Shown here: piece by piece, positions 24,294 to 33,212 of the stretch
Layout: each line of letters begins with the position of its first letter
Numbering within the stretch: the first letter of the stretch is position 1
DNA from: Asanoa iriomotensis
GTDB taxonomy: Bacteria; Actinomycetota; Actinomycetes; Mycobacteriales; Micromonosporaceae
Assembly: GCF_016862515.1 (NCBI RefSeq)
Contig: NZ_BONC01000032.1
Span: 34,095-98,094 of the forward strand
Length of the DNA: 64,000 nucleotides
Direction: 5' to 3'
The notes under the pieces: model-generated
What the model was told of the DNA's origin: nothing
What the model saw: only the letters and a program-made list of their open reading frames with translations
The model's database searches: none
Position numbers and translations under genes: made by a program

Positions 24294-26480
24294 ATGGCTA
24301 CGCTGCTCTACCGGCTCGGCCGCGCCTCGTACCGCCGCCGCCGGCTGGTTGTCGTGCTCTGGCTCGCGCTGCTCGTCGCGCTCGGCGGCGCCGCGCTGGC
24401 CTTCAAGGGGCCGACGTCGAGCAACTTCACCATGCCGGGCACCGAGTCCCAGCGGGCCATCGACTCCCTCCGGCACGAGTTCCCGGAGGGCAGCGGCGCG
24501 GTCGGGTTGATCGTCGTGGCCGCGCCCGAGGGGGCCACGCTGACCGACCCGCCGCTCACCGCCGCGGTCAAGGACCTCGTCGGCGAGGCGAAGGAACTGC
24601 CCGGTGTGGTCGGCGCCGTCGACCCGTTCGAAGCCAGGGCCATTTCCCAGGACACGCGGTACGCGCTGGTCCAGGTGCAGTTCGCCGGCCGCGCCGACGA
24701 GCTCACCGAGGCACAGCGCGCCGCGTACGAGGAGACCGGTGCGCGCGCCGAGGCCGCCGGGCTGCGGGTCGGCCACGGCGGCGAGGTGATGAACTCCGCG
24801 CCCGAGGTCGGCGGCACCGAGGGCATCGGTGTGGCGATCGCGCTGGTCGTGCTGCTGGTGACGTTCGGTTCGCTGGTCGCCGCGGGGATGACCATGCTCA
24901 ACGCGCTGATCGGCGTCGGCGCCGGCATGGCCGGCATCTACGCGCTGAGCAGCGTCGTCGAGATGACCAACGTGACGCCCGTGCTGGCGCTGATGCTCGG
25001 CCTCGCGGTCGGCATCGACTACTCACTGTTCATCACGTCCCGCCACCGCCAGCACCTGGCCGAGGGGCTGGACCCCGAGGAGGCGGCGGCGCGCGCGGTC
25101 GGCACGGCCGGTTCCGCGGTCGTGTTCGCCGGCGTCACCGTGGTGATCGCGCTGGCCGGGCTCGCGGTGGTGGGCATCCCGTTCCTGAGCGCGATGGGTC
25201 TGGCCGCCGCCGGCACCGTGGCGGTCGCGGTGCTCGTCGCGATCACGCTGCTGCCCGCGCTGCTCGGGTTCGCCGGCCGGAAGGTGTTGCCGCGCAAGCA
25301 GCGTGGCACCGCGCCGAGGCCGCCGCGGGAGGGCTTCGGCTTCCGGTGGGCCCGGCTGATGACCCGCGCCCGCGTACCCGTCATCCTGGTCGGGATCGTC
25401 GGCCTGGGCGCGTTGGCGCTGCCCGCCGCCGACATGCGGCTCGCGCTGCCGGACGCCGGATCGGGTCCCGAGGGTACGCCCGCCCGCGTCGCCGCCGACC
25501 TCGTCACCGAGGGCTTCGGGCCGGGCTTCAACGGCCGGCTGACCGTGGTCGTCACCAGCGACTCGGCGGAGCGGACCGCGGCCGCGGTGCGACAGGTGGG
25601 CCCGGCGCTGGAGGGCACGCCCAACCTGGTCGCGGTCACCCCGCCCACGCTCAGCGGTGACCAGCGCACCGCGCTGCTCGGCATCATCCCCAAGGAGGGT
25701 CCGACCGCCGAGAGCACCGAGACCCTGGTGCACGACGTCCGCGCGAAGACACACGGCCTCGGTGCCGCCGACGTCGCGGTGACCGGCCAGACCGCCGTCG
25801 GCGTCGACGTGTCGGAGAAGCTCGCCGACGCGCTGCCGATCTACCTGCTGATCGTCGTCGGCCTCTCCGTACTCCTGCTGATGTTGGTCTTCCGCTCTGT
25901 CCTCGTGCCCGTCAAGGCCGCTCTGGGCTTCCTGCTCACGGTCGGCGCGACCTTCGGCATCACCGTCTGGATCTTCCAGGAGGGGCACCTGGCCGGGCTG
26001 CTCGGCATCGGCACGCCCGGCCCGCTGATCAGCTTCCTGCCGATCCTGCTGGTCGGCATCCTGTTCGGGCTCGCGATGGACTACGAGGTGTTCCTGGTCT
26101 CCCGGATGCGTGAGGACCACGTGCACGGAGCCGGCGCGCAGCAGGCGACGATCTCCGGTCTGGGCCACGGTGCCCGGGTGGTCACCGCCGCCGCGTTGAT
26201 CATGATCAGCGTGTTCGCCGGCTTCGTGCTGATCGACGACCCGATCATCAAGTCGATCGGCTTCGCCCTGGCCCTCGGCGTCGCGATCGACGCGTTCGTC
26301 GTGCGGATGACCATCGTGCCGGCGGTGATGTCGCTGCTCGGCCGCGCCGCCTGGTGGCTGCCGCGCTGGCTCGACCGCGCACTGCCCAATGTGGACATCG
26401 AGGGCGAGAGGCTCCGCGCGGAGCTGGTCGAGCCGGAGCCCCGGGTCTCGGTGGGAGCCGGCGTCAGCGGCGGGCGGTGA
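24294..26480 (+). CDS. MMPL family membrane transporter
   Basis: A 728-residue RND-type MMPL transporter (YdfJ-like), likely exporting a lipid or drug across the plasma membrane. It has the usual two halves, each with one N-terminal helix, a periplasmic loop and a block of five to six helices. Features are the start RLGRASYRRRRLVVVLWLAL, GTESQRAIDSLRHEFPEGSG, LALMLGLAVGIDYSLFITSR (the conserved GIDYSLF with the proton-relay aspartate), and the second-half counterpart FGLAMDYEVFLVSRMREDH. It is translationally coupled to the TetR gene. No fatty-acid or polyketide gene is nearby, so the substrate is unknown. Confidence 0.93.
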   Translation: MATLLYRLGRASYRRRRLVVVLWLALLVALGGAALAFKGPTSSNFTMPGTESQRAIDSLRHEFPEGSGAVGLIVVAAPEGATLTDPPLTAAVKDLVGEAKELPGVVGAVDPFEARAISQDTRYALVQVQFAGRADELTEAQRAAYEETGARAEAAGLRVGHGGEVMNSAPEVGGTEGIGVAIALVVLLVTFGSLVAAGMTMLNALIGVGAGMAGIYALSSVVEMTNVTPVLALMLGLAVGIDYSLFITSRHRQHLAEGLDPEEAAARAVGTAGSAVVFAGVTVVIALAGLAVVGIPFLSAMGLAAAGTVAVAVLVAITLLPALLGFAGRKVLPRKQRGTAPRPPREGFGFRWARLMTRARVPVILVGIVGLGALALPAADMRLALPDAGSGPEGTPARVAADLVTEGFGPGFNGRLTVVVTSDSAERTAAAVRQVGPALEGTPNLVAVTPPTLSGDQRTALLGIIPKEGPTAESTETLVHDVRAKTHGLGAADVAVTGQTAVGVDVSEKLADALPIYLLIVVGLSVLLLMLVFRSVLVPVKAALGFLLTVGATFGITVWIFQEGHLAGLLGIGTPGPLISFLPILLVGILFGLAMDYEVFLVSRMREDHVHGAGAQQATISGLGHGARVVTAAALIMISVFAGFVLIDDPIIKSIGFALALGVAIDAFVVRMTIVPAVMSLLGRAAWWLPRWLDRALPNVDIEGERLRAELVEPEPRVSVGAGVSGGR

Positions 26481-26733
26481 GCCGGACCGTCACCTGTGCG
26501 CCGGCCTCCTTGCCGACGGTCTTCTTCAGGGCGGCCCGCACCGGCAGCCAGTGCGGGCCCTGGCCGGAGGGCATCAGCGTCGCGTCGAACGGGTGACCGT
26601 CGATCGTGCCGCTGACCTTGACGGGCTTGCGGGTGCCGAGCAGCTCGTGCGAGCCCGGCAGCTCGATGTAGGTCGCGAACGCCCCGTCGGCCAGGATCGG
26701 TGCGGTAAAGGTCGCGTCGAGGGTGTCAGGCAT
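26464..26733 (-). CDS. DUF1905 family protein
   Basis: An 89-residue protein that fits DUF1905: LDATFTAPILADGAFATYIE, VKVSGTIDGHPFDATLMPSG, HWLPVRAALKKTVGKEAGA. The family is a small beta-barrel-like domain of unknown function. It is read from ATG 26733, overlapping the end of the TetR gene by eight bases, so it is in that gene's operon. Its own end overlaps the MMPL gene tail by 17 bases (convergent). Confidence 0.85.
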   Translation of the reverse strand: MPDTLDATFTAPILADGAFATYIELPGSHELLGTRKPVKVSGTIDGHPFDATLMPSGQGPHWLPVRAALKKTVGKEAGAQVTVRLTARR

Positions 26734-27376
26734 TCTCGGATCCTCCATCGGCTGGGGTACGCAGCAGCAGCGCGGGCGGGACGCCCAGGCCACGGATGAC
26801 GGTGTCGACGACCCGCGCGGCGGCCGCGTCGACGACCCGCGGGTCCTGGTGTCGCAGTGGGCCGCGGGTGGCCAGGTCGGCGAAGCCGTGGACGGTCGAC
26901 CAGCACGGCCACTCGGCGCTGGCCCGCCGCTCCGGCGTGAGGACACCGGTCGCCACCAGGCCGTCGAGCGCGTCGACCAGCAGTTGGTAGGGCGGCGGTG
27001 CCGCCACCGGGCCCGCCTCCTGGGTGAGAAAGGCCAGCTCGAACCAGCCGCGTTCGGTGCGGGCGAAGTGGATGTAACCCAGGCCCACCGCGCGCAGCCG
27101 GTCGACGGCGGCCTGCGCGGGGGAGGCGTCCGGGTTGATCCCGGTGATCCGCTCGTGCATCGCGCGCGCGACCAGCTCCTGCGCTTCGGCGGCCACGGCC
27201 CGCACCAGCGCGTTCCGGTCGGCGAAGTGCCGGTAGGCGGCGTTGGGCGTCACGCCGACCGCCCGGGTGAGCTCCCGCATCCCCAGCGCCGCGGCCCCAC
27301 CGGACCGGGCGGCCCGCAGGCCGGCCGTGATCAGCGCGGTCCGCAGGTCACCGTGGTGATACGACCTAGCCCGCAC
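26726..27376 (-). CDS. TetR family regulator with WHG-type C-terminus
   Basis: A 216-residue regulator. The helix-turn-helix reads SYHHGDLRTALITAGLRAAR, MRELTRAVGVTPNAAYRHFA and DRNALVRAVA. The C-terminal half has the WSTVHGFADLATRGPL stretch typical of the TetR_C_33/WHG group. It overlaps the DUF1905 gene, its only apparent operon partner. The imperfect inverted repeat at 27398-27440 upstream is a likely autoregulatory site. Confidence 0.92.
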   Translation of the reverse strand: MRARSYHHGDLRTALITAGLRAARSGGAAALGMRELTRAVGVTPNAAYRHFADRNALVRAVAAEAQELVARAMHERITGINPDASPAQAAVDRLRAVGLGYIHFARTERGWFELAFLTQEAGPVAAPPPYQLLVDALDGLVATGVLTPERRASAEWPCWSTVHGFADLATRGPLRHQDPRVVDAAAARVVDTVIRGLGVPPALLLRTPADGGSENA

Positions 27377-27397
27377 CTCTGGAAGCCTCCCGGAACC

Positions 27398-27440
27398 TGG
27401 TGTACGGTGTCAACATTGCGGATGTGGACAGCGTACACCA
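27398..27440. promoter_or_regulatory. Inverted repeat upstream of the second TetR gene
   Basis: TGGTGTACGGTGTC (27398-27411) and GGACAGCGTACACCA (27426-27440) are inverted repeats, perfect over the outer nine bases. Read toward the TetR gene, the site contains TTGACACCGTACACC, in which TTGACA could be a -35 box. GTGTAC/GTACAC half sites are common for this TetR group. Confidence 0.6.
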
Positions 27441-27575
27441 AAGATCTGTCCACACCGGAGCGGCCGGCGCGGCCGCGCGGACCGGGGCGACCGGGGAAAC
27501 CGGCCGGTCTGCCGGCGGGAACGCCCATGAGGGGGCGGTCCGCGCGACCACGCCACCGGCGCGCGCCGACGACGG

Positions 27576-27668
27576 TCACGCGCCGCGGAACGTGCGCCGG
27601 TAGGCGTCCGGTGCGACGCCGAGGGCCCGGTGGAAATCCCGGCGTAGGGTCGTCGCCGTGCCCAGCCA
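27576..27668 (-). pseudogene. C-terminal scrap of an AraC/GlxA-type regulator
   Basis: Read leftward, 30 codons ending in TGA at 27576 give WLGTATTLRRDFHRALGVAP and DAYRRTFRGA. This is the end of the second helix-turn-helix of AraC-family regulators (usual form F-G-x-x-x-x-F-x-R-x-F-x-R-x-x-G-x-x-P-x-x-Y-R). The rest of the gene is missing: beyond 27668 the sequence belongs to another truncated gene on the other strand. It cannot be functional. Confidence 0.75.
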
Positions 27669-28017
27669 CCTGGCCATCCCCGAGGTCCGCACCTACCTGA
27701 CCACCGCTGCCGCGGACGACCTGGCCGGCGCCGCGGCGCCCGTCGCGGTCGACGACCGGGGCCGGTCCGCGCAGACGTTCACAGTGGACGTCCGGGTGCG
27801 CAGGGGCGCGGAAGAGCGCCGCCGCACGGCACACGGCCGGGACATCTACGCGGTCACCGCGCCGCTCGCCGTCGAGGCCGTCCAACGGATCCTCGACGGC
27901 CGGACCAGCACGACCGGCGTCGCCTCCGCGGGCGAGATGTTCGACGCGCCGGACTTCCTGCGGGCGCTCGCCCCGCACATCTCGCTCGAATCGCATCGAT
28001 TGGCGTCCACCCGTTGA
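27658..28017 (+). pseudogene. C-terminal fragment of a saccharopine-dehydrogenase-like protein
   Basis: 119 codons from GTG 27658: MPSHLAIPEVRTYLTTAAAD ... QTFTVDVRVRRGAEERRRTA ... GRDIYAVTAPLAVEAVQRIL ... GVASAGEMFDAPDFLRALAP. As I recall, this is the C-terminal third of saccharopine-dehydrogenase-like (trans-acting enoyl-reductase-like) NADP-binding proteins; the roughly 230-residue N-terminal part with the Rossmann fold is absent. The fragment starts at the point where the AraC scrap on the other strand ends, so a deletion or rearrangement joined the two. It could still be translated from its GTG but lacks the cofactor domain. Confidence 0.6.
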
Positions 28018-28189
28018 CGGGTTCCGTAGCACGTCGGTAACCTGGCGCACAACTTGCCGCAAGATTGCGACAAGCACCTGAAATTTTCGCGCAGCACTTC
28101 GCTCCAAAGCCGTTCCACCGGCTCTGTGCCGACTTCCGCCCCTCCCCGGTCGCCCCCGGGGAGAAGTCCCCACTGCGAAAAGGACAGCG

Positions 28190-31100
28190 ATGAGACGTAC
28201 CCGACTCGCGGCCGCCGCCCTCGCGGCGGCCCTGTTCACGATGGGTTGGCAGGTGCCGGCGCAGGCCGCCGGCGGCCCCAACCTCGCGCTCGGCAAGACC
28301 GCCTCGGCCAGCTCGACCAACGGCGGCTTCGGCGCCGGCAACCTCAACGACGGCAACGCTGGCAGCTACTGGGAGAGCTCCGGCGCGCTGCCACAGTGGG
28401 CGCAGGTCGACCTCGGCGCCAGCACGGCGATCGACCAGGTCGTGCTCAAGCTGCCCGGCGGCTGGGGCGCCCGCAACCAGACGGTCACCCTCCAGGGCAG
28501 CACCAACGGCAGCACGTTCAGCACGCTCGTCGCCGCCACCTCCTACGCGTTCAACCCGGGCAGCGGCAACGCCGTGACGATCAACTTCACCGCGTCGACC
28601 ACCCGGTACGTGCGGGCCAGCATCTCGGCCAACACCGGCTGGGGCGCGGCGCAGCTGTCCGAGCTGGAGATCTACGGCGCCGGCTCCGGCGGCACCGGCA
28701 ACCTCGCACAGGGCCGGCCGACGGCCGAGAGCGGTCACGCCGACGTCTACGGCTCCGGCAACGTCGTCGACGGCAACCAGGGCACCTACTGGGAGAGCGC
28801 GAACAACGCGTTCCCGCAGTTCGTCCAGGTCGACCTCGGCAGCGCGCAGACGGTCGACCGGGTCGTGCTCAAGCTGCCCGCCTCCGGTTGGGGCACCCGC
28901 ACGCAGACGCTGAGCGTGTCCGGCAGCACCAACGGGACGTCGTTCACCACGCTGGTCGGGTCGCAGACCTACACGTTCAACCCCGCCGTGGCCGGCAACT
29001 CGGTCACGATCACCTTCACCCAGGCCAGCACGCGGTACGTGCGGATCACCATCACGGCCAACAGCGGGTGGCCGGCGGGCCAGCTCTCCGAGCTCGAGGT
29101 GTACGGCCCCGGCGGGCCACCGCCGACCGACACGACGCCGCCGAGCGTCCCGGGCACGCTGTCGTACACCGTGTCGGGCACGATGATCACCCTCAACTGG
29201 GGTGCCTCCACGGACAACTCCGGCGGGAGCGGGCTGGCCGGCTACAACGTCTACCGCGACGGCACTCTGATCGCGACCGCCGGCACCGGCACGTCCTACC
29301 AGGACACGCAGCCCGCGACCGCGACGGTGAGCTACTTCGTGCGGGCCCGGGACAACGCCGGCAACCTGTCCGGCAACAGCAACACGGTGACCCGGACCGG
29401 CACCCAGCCCGGCGACACCATGCCGCCGAGCGTGCCGGGCACGCTGTCCTACACCGTGAGCGGCACGACCATCACCCTCAACTGGGGCGCGTCCACCGAC
29501 ACCGGTGGCAGCGGGCTGGCCGGCTACAACGTCTACCGCAACGGCGCGCAGATCGCGACCGCCGGCACCGGCACGTCCTACCAGGACACCCAGCCGGCGA
29601 CGGCCACGGTTTCCTACTTCGTGCGGGCCCGGGACAACGCCGGCAACCTGTCCGGCAACAGCAACACCGTGACCCGGACGGGCACCCAGCCGCCCGGCTG
29701 CACCAACGTCGCGCCCGGCAAGACGATGACCGCGACCGGCTCGACGTTCACCTTCACACCCGAGAAGGCCAACGACGGGCAGGTCGGCACCTACTGGGAG
29801 GGCGCGGCGAGCTACCCGCAGGACCTGACCGTCGCGCTCGGCGCCAACCACGTCGTCACGGGCGTCAACGTCAAGCTCAACCCGGACGCCGCCTGGGGCA
29901 CCCGTACCCAGACGATCCAGGTCCTGGGTCGTGACCAGGCCGGCTCGACGTACACCAGCCTGGTGTCGGCGGCCCCCTACCAGTTCGTGCAGGGCAACAA
30001 CGTGGTCGCGATCCCGGTCTCGGCGACCGTGGCCGACGTGCGGCTGCGGTTCACCTCCAACACGGGCGCCCCGAGCGGCCAGGTCGCGGAGTTCGAGGTC
30101 TGCGGCACCCCGGCCCCGAACCCGGACCTGACGGTCAGCGCGGTGGGCTGGACCCCGGCGCAGCCCAACGAGACGAGCGCGATCACGCTGTCGGCCACCG
30201 TGCAGAACGTCGGCACCGCGGCGGCCGCCGCGACCACCGTCAACTTCAACCTGGGCGGCCTCGTCGTCGGCAGCGCCAACGTGCCGGCGCTGGCCGCGGG
30301 CGCGAACACGACGGTGACGTTCAACGCCGGCACCCGCTCGATGGGCTCCTACGCCGTCTCGGCGGTCGCCGACCCGACCAACACGGTCATCGAGCAGAAC
30401 GACGCCAACAACACCTTCACGGCGCCGAGCCAACTCGTGGTCGCCCAGGCTCCGGGGCCGGACCTGCAGGTCACCGGGATCACGTCCAACCCGTCGAACC
30501 CGGCCGTCGGCGCGGCGGTCTCCTTCACCGTGAGCGTCAACAACCGCGGCACGACCGCCGCGGCCGCGTCCGTCACCCGGCTGACGGTCGGCTCGACGAC
30601 GCTGAACACCAACACGGCGACCATCGCCGCGGGTGCCACCGCCACGGTGGCGGTCACCGGCACCTGGACCGCGACCAGCGGCGGCGCGACCATCACGGCG
30701 ACCGCCGACGCGACCAACGTCGTGGCGGAGACCAACGAGGGCAACAACACCCGGACACAGTCCATCGTGGTCGGTCGCGGCGCCGCGGTGCCGTTCACCT
30801 CCTACGAGGCGGAGAACGGCCAGTTCACCGGCACGCTGGTCGAGGCCGACGCGCTGCGCACGTTCGGGCACACCAACTTCGGCACCGAGTCGTCGGGCCG
30901 CAAGTCGGTGCGGCTGTCCAGCCAGGGCCAGTACGTGCAGTTCACCTCGACCGTGCCGACCAACTCGATCGTGGTGCGCAACTCGATCCCGGACTCGGCG
31001 AGCGGCGGCGGCACCACCGCGACGATCAGCCTCTACGCCAACGACCAGTTCGTGCAGAAGCTGACGCTCTCGTCGCGCAACAGTTGGCTCTACGGATTGA

Positions 31101-32497
31101 CCGACGACACCGAGGGCCTGTCGAACACGCCGCAGGCCAACGCCCGCCGGCTCTTCGACGAGTCGCAGGCGCTGCTGGCGTCCTCGTACCCGGTGGGCAC
31201 GCGTTTCAAGCTGCAGCGTGACTCCGGTGACGACGCGGCGTTCTACTACATCGACCTGATCGACCTGGAGCAGGTCGCGCCGCCGCTCAGCCAGCCGGCC
31301 GGATGCACCTCGATCACGTCTTACGGCGCGGTGCCGAACGACAACGTCGACGACTCGGGCGCGATCCAGCGTGCGGTCACCGACGACGAGAACGGCGTCA
31401 TCTCCTGCGTCTGGATCCCGGCCGGGCAGTGGCGGCAGGAGCAGAAGATCCTCTCGCCGGACCCGACCCGCACCGGCTACAACCAGAAGGGCATCCGCAA
31501 CGCCGTCATCCGCGGCGCCGGCATGTGGCACACGAAGCTCTACACGAACACCGAGCCGCAGAACGTGCAGGGCAACATCAACCACCCGCACGAGGGCAAC
31601 GTCGGCTTCGACATCGACGACAACACGCAGATCTCCGACCTGGCCATCTTCGGGATGACCACCAACCGCAACACCCGCGGCCACGGCATCAACGGCCGGC
31701 TGGGCAAGAACACGAAGATCAACAATGTGTGGATCGAGCACGTCAACGTCGGCGCCTGGGTCGGCCGCGACTACTCGGACACGCCGGCCTACTGGAACCC
31801 GGGCGACGGGATCGAGTTCTCCGGCATGCGGATCCGCGACACGTACGCAGACGGCATCAACTTCGCCAACAGCACGCGCAACTCGACGGTGTTCAACTCG
31901 TCGTTCCGGACGACGGGCGACGACTCGCTCGCGGTCTGGTCCAGCACGTACGTCAAGGACCAGTCGGTCGACATCGGGCACGACAACCACTTCACGAACA
32001 ACACGATCCAGCTTCCGTGGCGGGCCAACGGCATCGCGATCTACGGCGGCTACGGCAACACCATCGAGAACAACCTCGTGTACGACACGATGAACTACCC
32101 CGGCATCATGCTGGCGACCGACCACTCGCCGATCCCGTTCAGCGGCACGACGACGATCGCCAACAACGGCCTCTACCGGTGCGGCGGCGCGTTCTGGGGT
32201 GAGGCGCAGGAGTTCGGCGCGATCACGCTGTTCGCACCGAGCACCGGCATACCGGGCGTCGTCATCCGGGACTCGGAGATCGTCGACTCCACGTACGACG
32301 GCATCCAGTTCAAGACCGGCGGCGGGCGGGTCACCGCGACGATCAGCAACGTGCGGATCGACAAGTCCAACAACGGCGCCGGCATCCTCGCGATGAGCGG
32401 CGCGCAGGGCACCGCCACGCTGTCAAACGTGACCATCACCAACTCGGCGACCGGGGACATCGTCCGGGAGCCGGGCACCCAGTTCGTCATCAACTGA
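28190..32497 (+). CDS. Secreted multi-domain GH87 alpha-1,3-glucanase/mycodextranase
   Basis: A 1435-residue secreted enzyme. Residues 1-27 are a Sec signal peptide ending AQA. Then come two F5/8-type C (discoidin) domains (about 30-160 and 170-305), two near-identical fibronectin type III domains (314-405 and 409-500), a third discoidin domain (503-642), two CARDB domains (643-750 and 755-862) and a CBM-like beta-sandwich (868-1030, YEAENGQFTGT). The catalytic right-handed beta-helix starts near 1040 (TSITSYGAVPNDNVDDSGAI). Its core has YAD1221GINF and TGD1244-D1245SLAVW; the 23-residue spacing equals that of D1045 and D1068/D1069 of the GH87 enzyme Agl-FH1, as I recall it. Substrates would be fungal cell-wall or bacterial alpha-1,3-glucans, or nigeran. 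It is a single gene with its own terminator. Confidence 0.9.
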   Translation: MRRTRLAAAALAAALFTMGWQVPAQAAGGPNLALGKTASASSTNGGFGAGNLNDGNAGSYWESSGALPQWAQVDLGASTAIDQVVLKLPGGWGARNQTVTLQGSTNGSTFSTLVAATSYAFNPGSGNAVTINFTASTTRYVRASISANTGWGAAQLSELEIYGAGSGGTGNLAQGRPTAESGHADVYGSGNVVDGNQGTYWESANNAFPQFVQVDLGSAQTVDRVVLKLPASGWGTRTQTLSVSGSTNGTSFTTLVGSQTYTFNPAVAGNSVTITFTQASTRYVRITITANSGWPAGQLSELEVYGPGGPPPTDTTPPSVPGTLSYTVSGTMITLNWGASTDNSGGSGLAGYNVYRDGTLIATAGTGTSYQDTQPATATVSYFVRARDNAGNLSGNSNTVTRTGTQPGDTMPPSVPGTLSYTVSGTTITLNWGASTDTGGSGLAGYNVYRNGAQIATAGTGTSYQDTQPATATVSYFVRARDNAGNLSGNSNTVTRTGTQPPGCTNVAPGKTMTATGSTFTFTPEKANDGQVGTYWEGAASYPQDLTVALGANHVVTGVNVKLNPDAAWGTRTQTIQVLGRDQAGSTYTSLVSAAPYQFVQGNNVVAIPVSATVADVRLRFTSNTGAPSGQVAEFEVCGTPAPNPDLTVSAVGWTPAQPNETSAITLSATVQNVGTAAAAATTVNFNLGGLVVGSANVPALAAGANTTVTFNAGTRSMGSYAVSAVADPTNTVIEQNDANNTFTAPSQLVVAQAPGPDLQVTGITSNPSNPAVGAAVSFTVSVNNRGTTAAAASVTRLTVGSTTLNTNTATIAAGATATVAVTGTWTATSGGATITATADATNVVAETNEGNNTRTQSIVVGRGAAVPFTSYEAENGQFTGTLVEADALRTFGHTNFGTESSGRKSVRLSSQGQYVQFTSTVPTNSIVVRNSIPDSASGGGTTATISLYANDQFVQKLTLSSRNSWLYGLTDDTEGLSNTPQANARRLFDESQALLASSYPVGTRFKLQRDSGDDAAFYYIDLIDLEQVAPPLSQPAGCTSITSYGAVPNDNVDDSGAIQRAVTDDENGVISCVWIPAGQWRQEQKILSPDPTRTGYNQKGIRNAVIRGAGMWHTKLYTNTEPQNVQGNINHPHEGNVGFDIDDNTQISDLAIFGMTTNRNTRGHGINGRLGKNTKINNVWIEHVNVGAWVGRDYSDTPAYWNPGDGIEFSGMRIRDTYADGINFANSTRNSTVFNSSFRTTGDDSLAVWSSTYVKDQSVDIGHDNHFTNNTIQLPWRANGIAIYGGYGNTIENNLVYDTMNYPGIMLATDHSPIPFSGTTTIANNGLYRCGGAFWGEAQEFGAITLFAPSTGIPGVVIRDSEIVDSTYDGIQFKTGGGRVTATISNVRIDKSNNGAGILAMSGAQGTATLSNVTITNSATGDIVREPGTQFVIN
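29129..29692 (+). repeat. Tandem direct repeat encoding two fibronectin III domains
   Basis: Unit 1 (29129-29410, 282 bases) and unit 2 (29414-29692, 279 bases) are nearly the same in DNA and protein; unit 2 lacks one codon (STDTGGSG against STDNSGGSG). Several 30- to 40-base stretches are identical, which points to recent duplication or gene conversion. Confidence 0.85.
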
Positions 32498-32507
32498 AGA
32501 TCCGGTC

Positions 32508-32543
32508 GTCGCTCCCCGGTGGGTCCGCTCCCCGGGGAGCGAC
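32508..32543 (+). terminator. Terminator of the GH87 gene
   Basis: GTCGCTCCCCGG (32508-32519) and CCGGGGAGCGAC (32532-32543) form a perfect 12-bp stem with a 12-base loop, 10 bases after the stop codon. No T run follows, as is common in actinomycetes. Confidence 0.8.
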
Positions 32544-33212
32544 GCCGCGCTTTCAGGAGGCGTGGTCCGGCGGTGAGTCGCCTCCGGCGTGTTCAGCGTC
32601 GGCCGTCGGGGCAGCGTCGGTGGAAGGAGCGGTCCGGGCGGTCGGTCGCCTGCGGCGGTTCGGTCGGCCCGATGGCCGGTTGATCCTCTGCGCTTCAGGC
32701 CGTCCGGGGCTGATCGTGTGCGGCTGGCCAGCCGGGGGCGGCGTGCGTCGAATGATCCGGTGCGGTTGGTCTGCGCGACACACCGGCGGGTTAGCTGATC
32801 CCGCACACCTGATCAGGTAAGCGGGGTTGTCCTGATCCGATGAGGTACACACGATCATGGCCAAGGCCGGCCCGACCCGGGCCGGGCTGGCTGATCGACG
32901 TCGGTTCGCTGTCCCGACAACCCTTGGAATTGATCGTCTAGTCGTCGACGACGAACCTTGTTGGACCGGGAAAGTTCGCGGAACCCCGTTCGTGCCGGTC
33001 ACGAGGCCGGACCACCGCTTGCCGAGCACGCGTTCAGCCTCGGCGGTAGGGCGGCGCTGGTGGAAAGGGTAGTCGCGGCGGACCAGGTCGGCCCACGTCC
33101 ACCGCGGCCAGCGGTGTCGCGAAGCGGGCCAGCGCGTCGGCAGGCGATCGGGGCGCCGTGCCACCGCTCGTGTGACGCCGACAGCGACGAAGCGATGTGG
33201 AACCGGGATCGG
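32544..33212. other. Long stretch without a recognisable gene
   Basis: About 670 bases between the GH87 terminator and the DUF305 gene. Open frames on both strands are rich in R, P and S and read like shadows. A frame from ATG 32857 (MAKAGPTRAGLADRRRFAVP) is open for 71 codons but resembles nothing known. No tRNA or strong structure was noticed. It may be decayed DNA. Confidence 0.4.

Noticed and set aside
27854..32125. A 1423-codon open frame on the lower strand, opposite the GH87 gene
   Set aside because: It is an antisense shadow of a long GC-rich gene, rich in R, V, A and D in repetitive patterns, with no domain. The upper strand encodes well-defined domains over the same stretch.
32553..33164. 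A 203-codon lower-strand frame in the gap after the GH87 gene
   Set aside because: Its composition (R, P, S, T) and lack of hydrophobic core fit a chance frame; no start signal or family was seen.
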